Source: Acidimicrobiia bacterium (GTDB lineage Bacteria; Actinomycetota; Acidimicrobiia; Acidimicrobiales; Ilumatobacteraceae). Taken from it: a DNA stretch of 18,338 bases. Positions 1 to 10,729 of this stretch are shown here, in pieces. The DNA lies in the NCBI GenBank assembly GCA_030425785.1, contig JAUHYJ010000008.1:1-18338 (forward strand). Direction: 5' to 3'. Each line of letters begins with the position of its first letter. Positions within the stretch are counted from its first letter, which is position 1. The position numbers and the translations under genes are program-made. Under the pieces are notes generated by a model. It ran no database searches and was not told the origin of the DNA. It worked only from the letters and a program-made list of their open reading frames with translations.

Positions 1-395
1 CGTCGCTCGACCACGACCTCGACCTGCTCGCCGCGAAGGTCGACGCCGGAGCCGACCGGGCGATCACGCAGATGTGCTTCGACACCGACGCCGTCGTGCG
101 CTACGCCGAGCGCGTCGAAGCGCGCAGCATCGACGTCCGGCTCACCGCCGGGATCTTCCCGATCCACTCGTTCCCGGCCGTGGCCCGCTTCGCCTCCCGG
201 TGCGGGGCGACGATCCCCGATGCGCTCGCCGAGCGCTTCTCCGGGCTCGACGACGACGCGGAGACCACCCGCAAGCTCGGCGCCGAGTTCGCCGCCGAGC
301 AGATCGACCGACTCGCCGACCACGGCATCGACCACGTCCACCTCTACACCCTCAACCGCTCCGAGCTGGCGCACGCCGTGCTCGAACGCCTCTGA
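1..395 (+). CDS. metF: Methylenetetrahydrofolate reductase, C-terminal part (5' truncated by window)
   Basis: This is the last ~130 codons of a 5,10-methylenetetrahydrofolate reductase, which makes 5-methyl-THF with FAD and a nicotinamide cofactor. The frame is open from base 3 and ends with TGA at 393-395; the start lies left of the window. Visible family features are the segment [13 protein letters not shown] followed by RLTAGIFPI (the end of the TIM barrel, where families usually read 'AGA..ITQ.FFD' and 'AGIMPI'), and a C-terminal helix with [16 protein letters not shown] character (here [13 protein letters not shown]) before the stop. The gene is 14 bases upstream of metH on the same strand, so the two are very probably co-transcribed and metabolically coupled: MetF's product is the methyl donor of MetH. 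Length and N-terminus cannot be judged. The assignment rests on these motifs plus the metH context. Confidence 0.9.
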   Translation, partial: SLDHDLDLLAAKVDAGADRAITQMCFDTDAVVRYAERVEARSIDVRLTAGIFPIHSFPAVARFASRCGATIPDALAERFSGLDDDAETTRKLGAEFAAEQIDRLADHGIDHVHLYTLNRSELAHAVLERL

Positions 396-409
396 TCGAC
401 GGAACCACC

Positions 410-4102
<3,693 letters not shown>

Positions 4103-4104
4103 CG

Positions 4105-4704
4105 TCACCAGCCGTTGCGGTGGACCTGCTCGTCCAGCGGACGACGTTGACGGGACGAACCACTCCCGGTCGGCGTCTCGTCGTCGGCGCGGTAGCCGAG
4201 TCCGATCACGCCGATCGGCCGGATGCCGTCGGGGACCCCGAAATGGTCGAGCAGCTCGCGCTCGTGCTCGCTGATGCCGAAGAACCAGCCGCCGAGCCCG
4301 TTGTCGACCGCAGCCAGCAACGCCGTCATCGCTGCCATCGACGCATCGACGTCCCAGAACTTCACGGGCCAGGCGTCGGCGTCCTGGAGGCCGAAGTCGG
4401 CCTTGTCGTCCTCGCTGTAGCGGGCCGTGTACCTCCGGTGGTCGGCGATCGGCAGCACGATGACGGTCGGTCCGGCCGCCAGGAACTCGTCGGACATCGG
4501 GAACTCGCGGTCGTCGGTGATCCGCCAGAAGTCGGCGACCGTCTCGGGCGTGTCGAGCACGAGGAAGTCGACGCCCTGCGCGAAGCCGGCCGTCGGTGAC
4601 CGCCGGGCCAGATCGAGGATCCGGTCGACGACGTCGGCGGGCACCGGGCGTTGGTCGAACCGACGGACCATCCGGCGCCGACGCACCGTGTCGCTGAACT
4701 CCAT
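4105..4704 (-). CDS. Nitroreductase-family FMN oxidoreductase
   Basis: The 199-residue protein belongs to the FMN-dependent nitroreductase family, which reduces nitro groups, quinones or flavins using NAD(P)H; the true substrate is unknown. Visible features are an N-terminal basic stretch RRRRMVRRF that typically contacts FMN phosphate, then SPTAGFAQG, a central GGWFFG segment, and the C-terminal end GYRADDETP...RRPLDEQVHRNGW, characteristic of short actinobacterial members. The ATG at 4702-4704 is preceded by TACCGT-N6, a -10-like hexamer placed for a leaderless transcript. The gene stands alone: convergent with metH (two-base gap) and divergent from the thioredoxin-like/UGSC operon across 64 bases. 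Annotators sometimes label relatives cobalamin-lower-ligand (BluB-like) enzymes, but nothing here specifically supports BluB despite the neighbouring metH. Confidence 0.85.
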   Translation of the reverse strand: MEFSDTVRRRRMVRRFDQRPVPADVVDRILDLARRSPTAGFAQGVDFLVLDTPETVADFWRITDDREFPMSDEFLAAGPTVIVLPIADHRRYTARYSEDDKADFGLQDADAWPVKFWDVDASMAAMTALLAAVDNGLGGWFFGISEHERELLDHFGVPDGIRPIGVIGLGYRADDETPTGSGSSRQRRPLDEQVHRNGW

Positions 4705-4710
4705 GCGTGC

Positions 4711-4716
4711 ACGGTA
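4711..4716 (-). promoter_or_regulatory. Putative -10 hexamer of leaderless nitroreductase promoter
   Basis: Read on the minus strand the hexamer is TACCGT, matching TANNNT, followed by exactly six bases and then the ATG. Transcription would start at or next to the start codon. No convincing -35 is visible. It forms a 7-base inverted repeat (CTACCGT/ACGGTAG) with the divergent hexamer at 4757-4762. Confidence 0.45.
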
Positions 4717-4756
4717 GTTGCGTCGCTGCGCTCGCTCGCTCGCGGTTCGCCCGGGC

Positions 4757-4762
4757 TACCGT
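4757..4762 (+). promoter_or_regulatory. Putative -10 hexamer of the UGSC operon promoter
   Basis: TACCGT followed by six bases (CCCCAC) and the ATG at 4769, the same geometry as the divergent nitroreductase promoter. It predicts a leaderless mRNA for the three-gene selenoprotein operon. No clear -35; the bases between the two divergent hexamers are a GC-rich GCTCGCT-type run. Confidence 0.45.
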
Positions 4763-4768
4763 CCCCAC

Positions 4769-6205
4769 ATGGGCAAGCCGCAGTTGCCGGACGGGTTGGT
4801 CGCGATCGTGAAACGCGACTGTGAGACGTGCCGGACCGTCGTCCCGGTGCTGCAACAGCTCGCAGCCGGGCCCGGCATCACCGTCTACACCCAGGACGAC
4901 CCCGACTTTCCCGGTGATCCCGCGGCCGTGTACGACGCCGACCTCGCCGTGAGCTGGCACCACGACATCGAGACGGTGCCGACCCTCATCCGCGTCGTCG
5001 ACGGCGCCGAGGTCGGCCGCACGTTCGGCTGGTCGCAGCCCAATTGGCGCGAGTTCACCGGCATCGACGACCTCGGCGACGGGCTGCCCGTGATGCGGCC
5101 GGGGTGCGGCAGCAAGAGCGTCGATCCCGACCTGGTCGACGAGCTGCGTGCCCGTCACGGCGGCAGCATCCTGCGGTCGCGGCGCATCGAGGTCGCCGAC
5201 GCCGAGGACGACATCGAGATGATGTTCACCCGGGGCTGGAGCGACGGGCTGCCCGTCGTCCCACCGACCGAGGCCCGCGTGCTCGCCATGCTCGACGGCA
5301 CCAGCCGTGCGCCCGACGAGGTCGTGGCCACCGTGCCACCCGACCTCGTCGAGGCGACCGTCGAGAAGGTCGCGATCGCCGCCGTGATGGCCGGGTGCAA
5401 GCCCGAGTACTTCCCCTGGGTGCTGACCGCGGTCGAAGCGGCGTGCACCGACGAGTTCAACATGCACGGTCTGCTGGCGACGACGATGCCGGTCGGGCCG
5501 ATCGTGGTGTGCAGCGGCCCGGGCACCCGCAAGATCGGCATGAACTCGGGCATGAACGTGCTCGGGCAGGGCAACCGGGCGAACTCGACGATCGGCCGCG
5601 CCCTGCAGCTCGTCGTTCGCAACGTGGGCGGCGGACGACCGGGTGAGGTCGACCGGGCCGCCCACGGCAACCCCGGCAAGCTCGGGTTCTGCTTCGCCGA
5701 GGCCGACGACACGTCGCCGTACGGCACGCTCGCCGGCAGCTTCGGGGTCGACGAGGGCACCGACGCACTGACCGTGTTCGCGGGCGGCGGGCCGACCTGC
5801 CTGTTCGATCAGCTCTCGCGCGAGCCCGAGTCGCTCGCCAACTCGCTCGCCCACCAACTGCAGGCGGTGAACCACCACAAGCTCGTTCGCGGCTTCGACG
5901 CGATGCTGGTCATGGGTCCGGAGCACGCCCGCGTGTTCGCCGAGGCCGGGTGGGATCGCGACCGCATCCTGTTCGAGCTGCACGTGCGACTGGCCACCCC
6001 GGCCACCGAGCTCGAGCGTGGCGCCGGCGGCATCGCGGAGGGTGTTCCGGCCGGCTTCGGCGACGCCGCGCTCCCCAAGTTCACCCCGACCGGGCTGCTG
6101 CTCACCTACGCCGGCGGTGGCGCGGGGCTGTTCTCGGCCGTGATCGCCGGCTGGGTCAACGGCGCGAAGGGCTCGACACCCGTCACCAGAGAAGTGCGAT
6201 ACTGA
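4769..6205 (+). CDS. Thioredoxin-like domain fused to large conserved domain, partner of the UGSC selenoprotein
   Basis: The 478-residue protein has two parts. Residues ~8-110 look like a thioredoxin fold: a beta strand LVAIVKRD, the redox pair Cys18-Glu-Thr-Cys21, and a cis-proline-type segment ETVPTL with Pro71. From about residue 150 a second domain begins with TRGWSDGLPVVPPT (154-167), continuing with AVMAGCKPEYFPWV, MHGLLATTMPVGPIVV, GPGTRKIGMNSG, GNRANSTIGRAL and GKLGFCFAEAD. I recognise this as a widespread conserved family of unknown function, with several Cys in conserved-looking blocks (AGC, VVC, GFC), but know no established reaction. There is no signal peptide, so it is probably cytoplasmic. 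ATG 4769 is chosen because TACCGT-N6 precedes it and the upstream in-frame extension is low-complexity. It is first in the operon, 45 bases before the UGSC gene. The fused CxxC domain would suit a reductase for the UxxC of the next gene (inference). Confidence 0.8.
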   Translation: MGKPQLPDGLVAIVKRDCETCRTVVPVLQQLAAGPGITVYTQDDPDFPGDPAAVYDADLAVSWHHDIETVPTLIRVVDGAEVGRTFGWSQPNWREFTGIDDLGDGLPVMRPGCGSKSVDPDLVDELRARHGGSILRSRRIEVADAEDDIEMMFTRGWSDGLPVVPPTEARVLAMLDGTSRAPDEVVATVPPDLVEATVEKVAIAAVMAGCKPEYFPWVLTAVEAACTDEFNMHGLLATTMPVGPIVVCSGPGTRKIGMNSGMNVLGQGNRANSTIGRALQLVVRNVGGGRPGEVDRAAHGNPGKLGFCFAEADDTSPYGTLAGSFGVDEGTDALTVFAGGGPTCLFDQLSREPESLANSLAHQLQAVNHHKLVRGFDAMLVMGPEHARVFAEAGWDRDRILFELHVRLATPATELERGAGGIAEGVPAGFGDAALPKFTPTGLLLTYAGGGAGLFSAVIAGWVNGAKGSTPVTREVRY

Positions 6206-6215
6206 CCTGTCGTTC

Positions 6216-6228
6216 GGGGTCAGACCCC
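6216..6228. repeat. Intergenic palindrome of a dispersed short element
   Basis: GGGGTCAGACCCC is a perfect odd palindrome (with C/G flanks, arms of seven) between the thioredoxin-like and UGSC genes. The adjoining GGATGACAGAT, read on the opposite strand as ATCTGTCATCC, recurs at 14382-14392 as ATCTGTCATCG followed by GGGGTCAGG, so the two sites look like copies of one short element. It could slow or partly terminate transcription before the selenoprotein gene. Confidence 0.6.
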
Positions 6229-6250
6229 GGATGACAGATCTGGGGGAACC

Positions 6251-6772
6251 ATGACACGCACGATTCTCGATCCGACCGGCGAACGCAGCGTCGCCGAGCG
6301 GGCGCGCCTGGCACGGCCGGGCTCGCTCGACGGGGTCACCGTCGGCCTGCTCGACATCAGCAAGCCGCGCGGCGACGTCTTCCTCGACCGCATCGAGGAA
6401 CGGCTGGCCGAGACCGGCGCGACGGTCAAGCGGTACATGAAGCCGACGTTCGCGAAGCCTGCCCCCGTCGACCTGCGCCACGAGATCGCGACCGAATGCC
6501 AGGTCGTGATCGAGGCGCTCGCCGATTGAGGCAGCTGCACGTCGTGCAGTGTGCACGACATCAGTGACCTCGAGCTCCGCGGCGTCCCCGGCGTGTTCGT
6601 GGCGTCGAGCGAGTTCGTGACCGCGGCCGAGGCCCAGTCGAAGTCCCTCGGCTACTCGGCCATGGCGCGCGTGTTCACGCCGCACCCGATCCAGGATCGC
6701 ACCGACGACGAGATGCGCAACTACGCCGACGCGGCGTTCGAACAGATCGTCGCCCAGATCACCGCCGGCTGA
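6251..6772 (+). CDS. UGSC-family selenoprotein (in-frame UGA read as selenocysteine)
   Basis: The 173-residue protein is interrupted by one in-frame TGA at codon 93 (6527-6529). Reading it as selenocysteine gives U93-G-S-C96-T-S-C99-S-V-H-D, the signature of the UGSC (seleno)protein family, named from its motif and found in metagenomic selenoproteome surveys. The same frame stays open on both sides. The N-terminal half has GVTVGLLDISKPRGD (about 28-42) and a Rossmann-like start. The second half has SVHDISDLELRGVPGVFV, FVTAAEAQ and PHPIQD (144-149), as in family members. UGSC is a UxxC pair, likely forming a selenosulfide, so a redox role is inferred; the substrate is unknown. ATG 6251 follows GGGGGA at 6242-6247, with short spacing. 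A SECIS-like hairpin follows the UGA. The gene sits between the thioredoxin-like partner and an MBL-like gene 15 bases downstream. Standard calling would report two ORFs (6251-6529, and ~6551-6772 from a GTG without ribosome site). Confidence 0.93.
6527..6529 (+). other. Selenocysteine codon UGA
   Basis: The in-frame TGA lies between ...VIEALAD and GSCTSC. Family relatives have U (or Cys in non-selenium versions) at exactly this site, and coding with the same GC-rich codon style resumes immediately after it. Decoding needs SelB and tRNA-Sec, which are not in this window. Confidence 0.92.
6541..6559 (+). promoter_or_regulatory. Bacterial SECIS-like hairpin after the UGA
   Basis: GTCGTGC (6541-6547) pairs perfectly with GCACGAC (6553-6559) around the five-base loop AGUGU. 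Eleven bases separate the UGA from the stem, the spacing known for the E. coli fdhF minimal upper stem-loop. A G is present in the first two loop bases, as bacterial SECIS models require. The overlapping stem CTGCAC (6535-6540)/GTGCAG (6544-6549) is mutually exclusive and could compete. The two AGU serine/AGU codons here depart from the usual GC-ending codons, consistent with RNA constraint. Confidence 0.75.
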
Positions 6773-6787
6773 CCCGTCGAGGCACGC

Positions 6788-8485
6788 GTGATCGCCGACC
6801 GCTCCGTCATCGCGACCGGCCCGAAGGGCGAGCTCGCGCACCGTGACTCGATCGCCCACTCCGAGCGGTTCGAGCGCCGCCTCCACGAGGTGACACACGG
6901 GGTGTGGTGCTACGTCGGTGGCGGGCTCCCGAACATCACGTTCGTCGAGGCGCCCGACGGCCTGATCGTCGTCGATTCGGGCGAGAGCCGCGAAGAGGCG
7001 GCCGAGGCGCTGGCCGCGGTGCGCGAGCACACCGACGCCCCGCTGCGGGCGATGCTCTGGTCGCACTTCCACTATGTGAACGGCACCGCGACGTACACCG
7101 ACGAGGCACCCGACCTCGAGATCTGGGCCCACGTCGACGGTCCGCGGCTCCTGGCCGAGATGGGCGCCGAGGTCGGGCCGGTCCGGTCGCGAGGCGTCGT
7201 GCAGCAGTTCGGCATCCTGCTCCCCGACGAGGGACCCGACGCCCTGCCGAACGTCGGGCTCGGGCCGTTCTGGAAGGACCCGAACCGACCGAGGACGACC
7301 CACGGCTACGTGCCGCCCAACCGGTTCGTCGACGGCCCGACCGACACGACGATCGCCGGTGAGCGGGTCGTCCTGACCCCGGTGCCGAGCGACAGCGAGG
7401 ACACCGTCGTCATCTGGCTGCCCGACCGGGCGGTGTGCATCAACAACCATCTCTGGCCGGCGCTGTTCAACGTCTTCCCGCTGCGCGGCGAGCCCTACCG
7501 CGATCCGTTGGTGCGGCTCCGGGCCTTCGATCTGATGCTCGGCTACGGCCTCGACCACCTCGTCGGCGTCCACGGCCCACCGATCAGCGGCGCCGAGCGG
7601 GTGCGCACTGCCCTCACCGACTACCGCGACTCGATCCAGTTCCTGTGGGACCAGACGGTGCGCGGGATGAACGCCGGGCTGACCCTCGGTGAGCTGGTCG
7701 AGCAGGTGCAGCTCCCCGATCGCTTCCGGGACGCCTACTACACGACCGAGTTCTACGGGATGGTGCCGCACCACGTCCGCCAGATCCACGGCGGGGTCCG
7801 CGGCTGGTTCGACGGTGACGCCGTCAACCTGTTCCCGCTCCCGCCCGCGGACGAGGCACGCCGCATCATCGCCGGCCTCGGCGGCCGCGAGAACGTGCTC
7901 GGCCAGGCCCGTGCGGCGCTGGCCGACGACGAGGTGTCGTGGGCGGCGCAGCTCGCCACATACCTGCTCCGTGTCGACCCGGACGACGGCGATGCCCGCA
8001 CCGTCAAGGCCGGTGCGCTCCGCCTGATCGCCCAGACGGTCACGGCTGCCAACGTGCGGTCGTGGTGCCTCACCCAGGCGCGCGAACTCGAAGGTGAGCT
8101 CTCGCTCGATCGATTCCGGGTGCACCACACGTCGGCTCGCCGCGTCCTCGAGGCGGCACCCGAGGTCTACGTCCACGCGCTGCGGGTGCAGCTCGCACCC
8201 GAGCGGGCCGATGTCGAGATCGGCGTGCAGTGGCACTTCGTCGACGCCGACACCCGCGCGAGCCTGCGGCTCCGGCACGGCGTCGCCGTGCCCGGCTCGA
8301 TCGACGACCACGCCGACGTCACCCTCGCGCTCGACCTCGCGACCTGGGCGGCCATCTACGCCGGCGACACGACGGCATCGGAGGCCGAGACCGACGGGCG
8401 GCTCACGATCGACGGCGACCGGGCCGCGCTCGGGCGCTTCTTCGCCGCCTTCGACCAACCCCACCTCGCCGCCGCGTTCGCGTGA
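6788..8485 (+). CDS. Alkylsulfatase-like metallo-beta-lactamase-fold protein
   Basis: The 565-residue protein has the three-part layout of SdsA1/BDS1-type alkyl sulfatases: an N-terminal metallo-beta-lactamase domain (~30-280), an all-helical dimerisation domain (~300-440, with FYGMVPHHVRQIHGGVRGWFDGDAVNLFPLPP), and a C-terminal SCP2-like domain (~450-565). Family hydrolases cleave sulfate esters at a binuclear zinc site. Here the usual HxHxDH reads H93-F-H95-Y-V-N98: the Asp and third His are replaced, although VGVHGPP may retain a later metal His. It may therefore bind one metal or have a different activity. There is no signal peptide. The start is GTG at 6788, after GAGG at a normal distance. 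It lies 15 bases downstream of the selenoprotein, so it is translated from the same mRNA and probably acts in the same process. The stop at 8483-8485 is convergent with mutY, 21 bases apart. Confidence 0.82.
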   Translation: MIADRSVIATGPKGELAHRDSIAHSERFERRLHEVTHGVWCYVGGGLPNITFVEAPDGLIVVDSGESREEAAEALAAVREHTDAPLRAMLWSHFHYVNGTATYTDEAPDLEIWAHVDGPRLLAEMGAEVGPVRSRGVVQQFGILLPDEGPDALPNVGLGPFWKDPNRPRTTHGYVPPNRFVDGPTDTTIAGERVVLTPVPSDSEDTVVIWLPDRAVCINNHLWPALFNVFPLRGEPYRDPLVRLRAFDLMLGYGLDHLVGVHGPPISGAERVRTALTDYRDSIQFLWDQTVRGMNAGLTLGELVEQVQLPDRFRDAYYTTEFYGMVPHHVRQIHGGVRGWFDGDAVNLFPLPPADEARRIIAGLGGRENVLGQARAALADDEVSWAAQLATYLLRVDPDDGDARTVKAGALRLIAQTVTAANVRSWCLTQARELEGELSLDRFRVHHTSARRVLEAAPEVYVHALRVQLAPERADVEIGVQWHFVDADTRASLRLRHGVAVPGSIDDHADVTLALDLATWAAIYAGDTTASEAETDGRLTIDGDRAALGRFFAAFDQPHLAAAFA

Positions 8486-8506
8486 GCGCCCACGCCCCCG
8501 CCCACC

Positions 8507-9355
8507 TCAGTCGGGCAGGCGCAACCGTTCGCCGTCGAGTGCGCACAGTCCCTCGCGGAGCAACGCATCGACGAGCCGATCGGACGCCACCGTGTCACGC
8601 TGCATGATCGCCGCGACCTCGTCGCGGCCGACGGGGCCGTCGCCGAGCGCCCGCATCAGGCGACCGCGCGCCTGACGGTCGCTGCCCTCGAACCGAGCCT
8701 GCTTCGTGCTGACACCGCTCGATCCGACCGCCGGGTCGGCCCGGTCGGGGTCACCCCGCCACGCGCACCGGTCGGCGACCGGGCACTCGCCGCACCGGGG
8801 CGAGCGCGGTCGACACAGCACGGCACCGAGGTCCATCAGGCACTGGTTCCACACCCAGGCGTCGCCGTGCGGGAGCGCGTCGTCGGCCAGGCGCTGGACC
8901 TGGTTCGGGGTCAGTCGCTCCCCCGCCTGGCGGGCGTAGACCCGGGCGATGTTGGTGTCGACGACCGCCGCGTCGAGCCCGAACGCGAACGCCATGAGCG
9001 CCCGGGCGGTGTACGGGCCGATGCCCGGCAGGGCGAGCAACCCGTCGAGGTCGTGCGGGAACCCACCCAGTTCGGTGACACGCTGCGCCGTGGCGTGCAG
9101 GTTGCGCGCCCGCCGCGGGTACCCGAGGCCCTGCCACTCGCGGAGCACGTCGCCGAGCGGCGCCGCCGCGCACGCCGTCGGCGTGGGGAACCGTTTGAGG
9201 AACGCATGCCAGCGCGGGATCACCCGAGCCACCTGGGTCTGCTGGAGCATGACCTCGCTGACCAGGACCGCCCACGGGTCGCGCGTCTCGCGCCACGGCA
9301 GGTCGCGCAGGCGCGGCACACCCCACGCCAGCACCTCACCGGTGAACGTGCTCAC
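8507..9355 (-). CDS. mutY: A/G-specific adenine glycosylase MutY
   Basis: The 282-residue enzyme removes adenine mispaired with 8-oxoguanine. It shows LPWR (19-22), the catalytic Glu34 in SEVMLQQTQV, a helix-hairpin-helix LPGIGPYTA (109-117), Asp133 in VVDTNIARV, and a [4Fe-4S] cluster set C181-x6-C188-x2-C191-x5-C197. After the cluster there are only ~85 residues ending in a winged-helix-like segment, not the Nudix-like 8-oxoG recognition domain of E. coli MutY; this shorter form is common in actinobacteria, so it is not a truncation by itself. The start is GTG at 9355, overlapping the stop of the upstream membrane-protein gene in a four-base GTGA arrangement, which implies translational coupling. 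It is the last gene of a minus-strand run from 11713. Confidence 0.93.
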   Translation of the reverse strand: MSTFTGEVLAWGVPRLRDLPWRETRDPWAVLVSEVMLQQTQVARVIPRWHAFLKRFPTPTACAAAPLGDVLREWQGLGYPRRARNLHATAQRVTELGGFPHDLDGLLALPGIGPYTARALMAFAFGLDAAVVDTNIARVYARQAGERLTPNQVQRLADDALPHGDAWVWNQCLMDLGAVLCRPRSPRCGECPVADRCAWRGDPDRADPAVGSSGVSTKQARFEGSDRQARGRLMRALGDGPVGRDEVAAIMQRDTVASDRLVDALLREGLCALDGERLRLPD

Positions 9356-10695
9356 GACTTGCGATGGCGGCGCCAGTGGCGGAAGCGCTCCTGATGCTCC
9401 TCGATCCGTTCGCGCGTCGAGGGCGGCCGCCGGATCAGCTGACCGGTGTCATCGCGCGTCGGGAAGCGCAGCGCGAAGTCGACCTTCGACTCACCGCGTC
9501 TCGTTTCCTCCTCGGCGAGGTCGCGCAGGCGTATCAGCCGTTCTCGGCGCTCGATCGACCACGGCCCGACGCGCAGCGACAGGTAGAGCAGCCCGCCGAG
9601 CAGGATCGGGAAGAAGAACTGCGCGAAGCGGTACGCGGCCACACCCAGTGTGGCCGGACGCCGCTCGACGCCGAAGCCGACGAGCATGATCACGTAGCTG
9701 GCGTCGACGTAGCCGAGCCCGCCGGGGGTGATCGGGATCGCCGCCATCACGTTCGCGATGCCGAACGCGATGATGAGCGCGTCGACGCTCAGCGTGACGT
9801 TGAACGCCCGCAGGAACACCCACAGCGCCGCCGCGTCGAACAACCAGTTCAGCGCCGCCCAGAACGCCACGCGACCGAGGAGCCGCTTGTCGCTGATCAG
9901 CTGGTCGAGCCGCTCGGCGAGGCGGTACACGACGCTCGATGCCTTGTCCTCGTCGAAGCGGAGCTTGCGGGCGATCCAGCGGATCATCCGCTCGGCCCGA
10001 CCCTGGCCCTCCATCAGCCCGAACACGAGCGCGCCGGCGATGCCCATCACGATGACGCCGGCGAGGGCCGCCGAGCCGTACAGCGGGTTGACGCCGCGGA
10101 TCGGGATCGAGACGATCAGGCCGACCCACAGGATGAGGTTGAGGACGACGGCGGATCCGAGCCCGACGGTGGCGAGCGCGAAGCCCGCATCGGGGCCGGC
10201 GACACCCGAGAGGGTCATCAACCGATAGCCGAGTGCCGACGATGCGGCACTGCCACCGGGCACGATCGACGAGAGCGCGCGCGTGCTCATCTGGATCCGG
10301 AACAGCCGCCATCGTGACAGCTGCTCGCCGGCGTCGCCGAGCGCCGCCTTCATGAGCGGCGCATAGCAGTAGAGCGCGATCAGTTCGAGTGCGAGACCGA
10401 CCCCGAGCAGTAGCGGTTCGACCCGCCGGAGATCATCGAGCGCATCCCGGAAATCGGGGATCATCGGGACGATGAAGTAGTAACTGAGCGTCGCTGCCAC
10501 CAGCAGCTTCAGCGTGAACCGGAACGGCTTGCGGTTCGGCGCATCGTCGTCCGCGTCGCCGCCATCGTTCCTCGCGCCGTCGACGTCGACCGGATCGCGG
10601 TCCGCGTCGGGCTCCCAGGTGATCCCGGCCTCGCTGTGCGAGCCGGGCCGGCGCCCGGTCGTCGGGCCAGTGGAGGAGGTGACGGGTTCGGTCAT
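9352..10695 (-). CDS. Lysylphosphatidylglycerol synthase-type transmembrane (UPF0104/YbhN-like) protein
   Basis: The 447-residue integral membrane protein belongs to the LPG_synthase_TM / UPF0104 family. A charged, probably disordered cytoplasmic N-terminus (~1-62) is followed by about eight hydrophobic segments (roughly 62-82, 95-112, 135-165, 170-200, 208-232, 275-297, 305-330, 350-378). The family hallmark TPGGLGYVDASYV is followed by VGFG. A basic cytoplasmic tail follows. Relatives act as aminoacyl-phospholipid flippases when fused to a synthase domain; this stand-alone form lacks the catalytic domain, so its cargo is unknown. ATG at 10693-10695. It overlaps mutY by four bases and lies 34 bases after the serine hydrolase gene. 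A TAGCCT hexamer overlapping that gene's stop (10727-10732) could provide a separate promoter with a ~31-base leader. Confidence 0.85.
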   Translation of the reverse strand: MTEPVTSSTGPTTGRRPGSHSEAGITWEPDADRDPVDVDGARNDGGDADDDAPNRKPFRFTLKLLVAATLSYYFIVPMIPDFRDALDDLRRVEPLLLGVGLALELIALYCYAPLMKAALGDAGEQLSRWRLFRIQMSTRALSSIVPGGSAASSALGYRLMTLSGVAGPDAGFALATVGLGSAVVLNLILWVGLIVSIPIRGVNPLYGSAALAGVIVMGIAGALVFGLMEGQGRAERMIRWIARKLRFDEDKASSVVYRLAERLDQLISDKRLLGRVAFWAALNWLFDAAALWVFLRAFNVTLSVDALIIAFGIANVMAAIPITPGGLGYVDASYVIMLVGFGVERRPATLGVAAYRFAQFFFPILLGGLLYLSLRVGPWSIERRERLIRLRDLAEEETRRGESKVDFALRFPTRDDTGQLIRRPPSTRERIEEHQERFRHWRRHRKS

Positions 10696-10729
10696 CGCGC
10701 TGGCGGCTGGCAGGAACCGCCACCTCAGG

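Noticed and set aside
74..409. N-terminal extension of metH
   Set aside because: It overlaps the real metF frame and encodes Arg-rich sequence without MetH homology.
4717..4750. GCTCGCT run between divergent genes as a tandem repeat or operator
   Set aside because: It is short, imperfect and typical of high-GC spacer sequence.
6251..6529. UGSC gene as a pseudogene broken by a nonsense mutation
   Set aside because: The stop is TGA at exactly the family's selenocysteine position, followed by a correctly spaced hairpin and intact coding, so decay is a poorer explanation.
6551..6772. A separate small gene starting at GTG 6551
   Set aside because: It has no ribosome site, begins in the middle of the conserved UGSC-TSCSVHD block, and is in the same frame as the upstream part; it is the second half of the selenoprotein.
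8507..8760. MutY truncated by loss of its C-terminal Nudix-like domain
   Set aside because: Short MutY proteins with only a small winged-helix-like end are usual in actinobacteria; the catalytic and cluster residues are complete.
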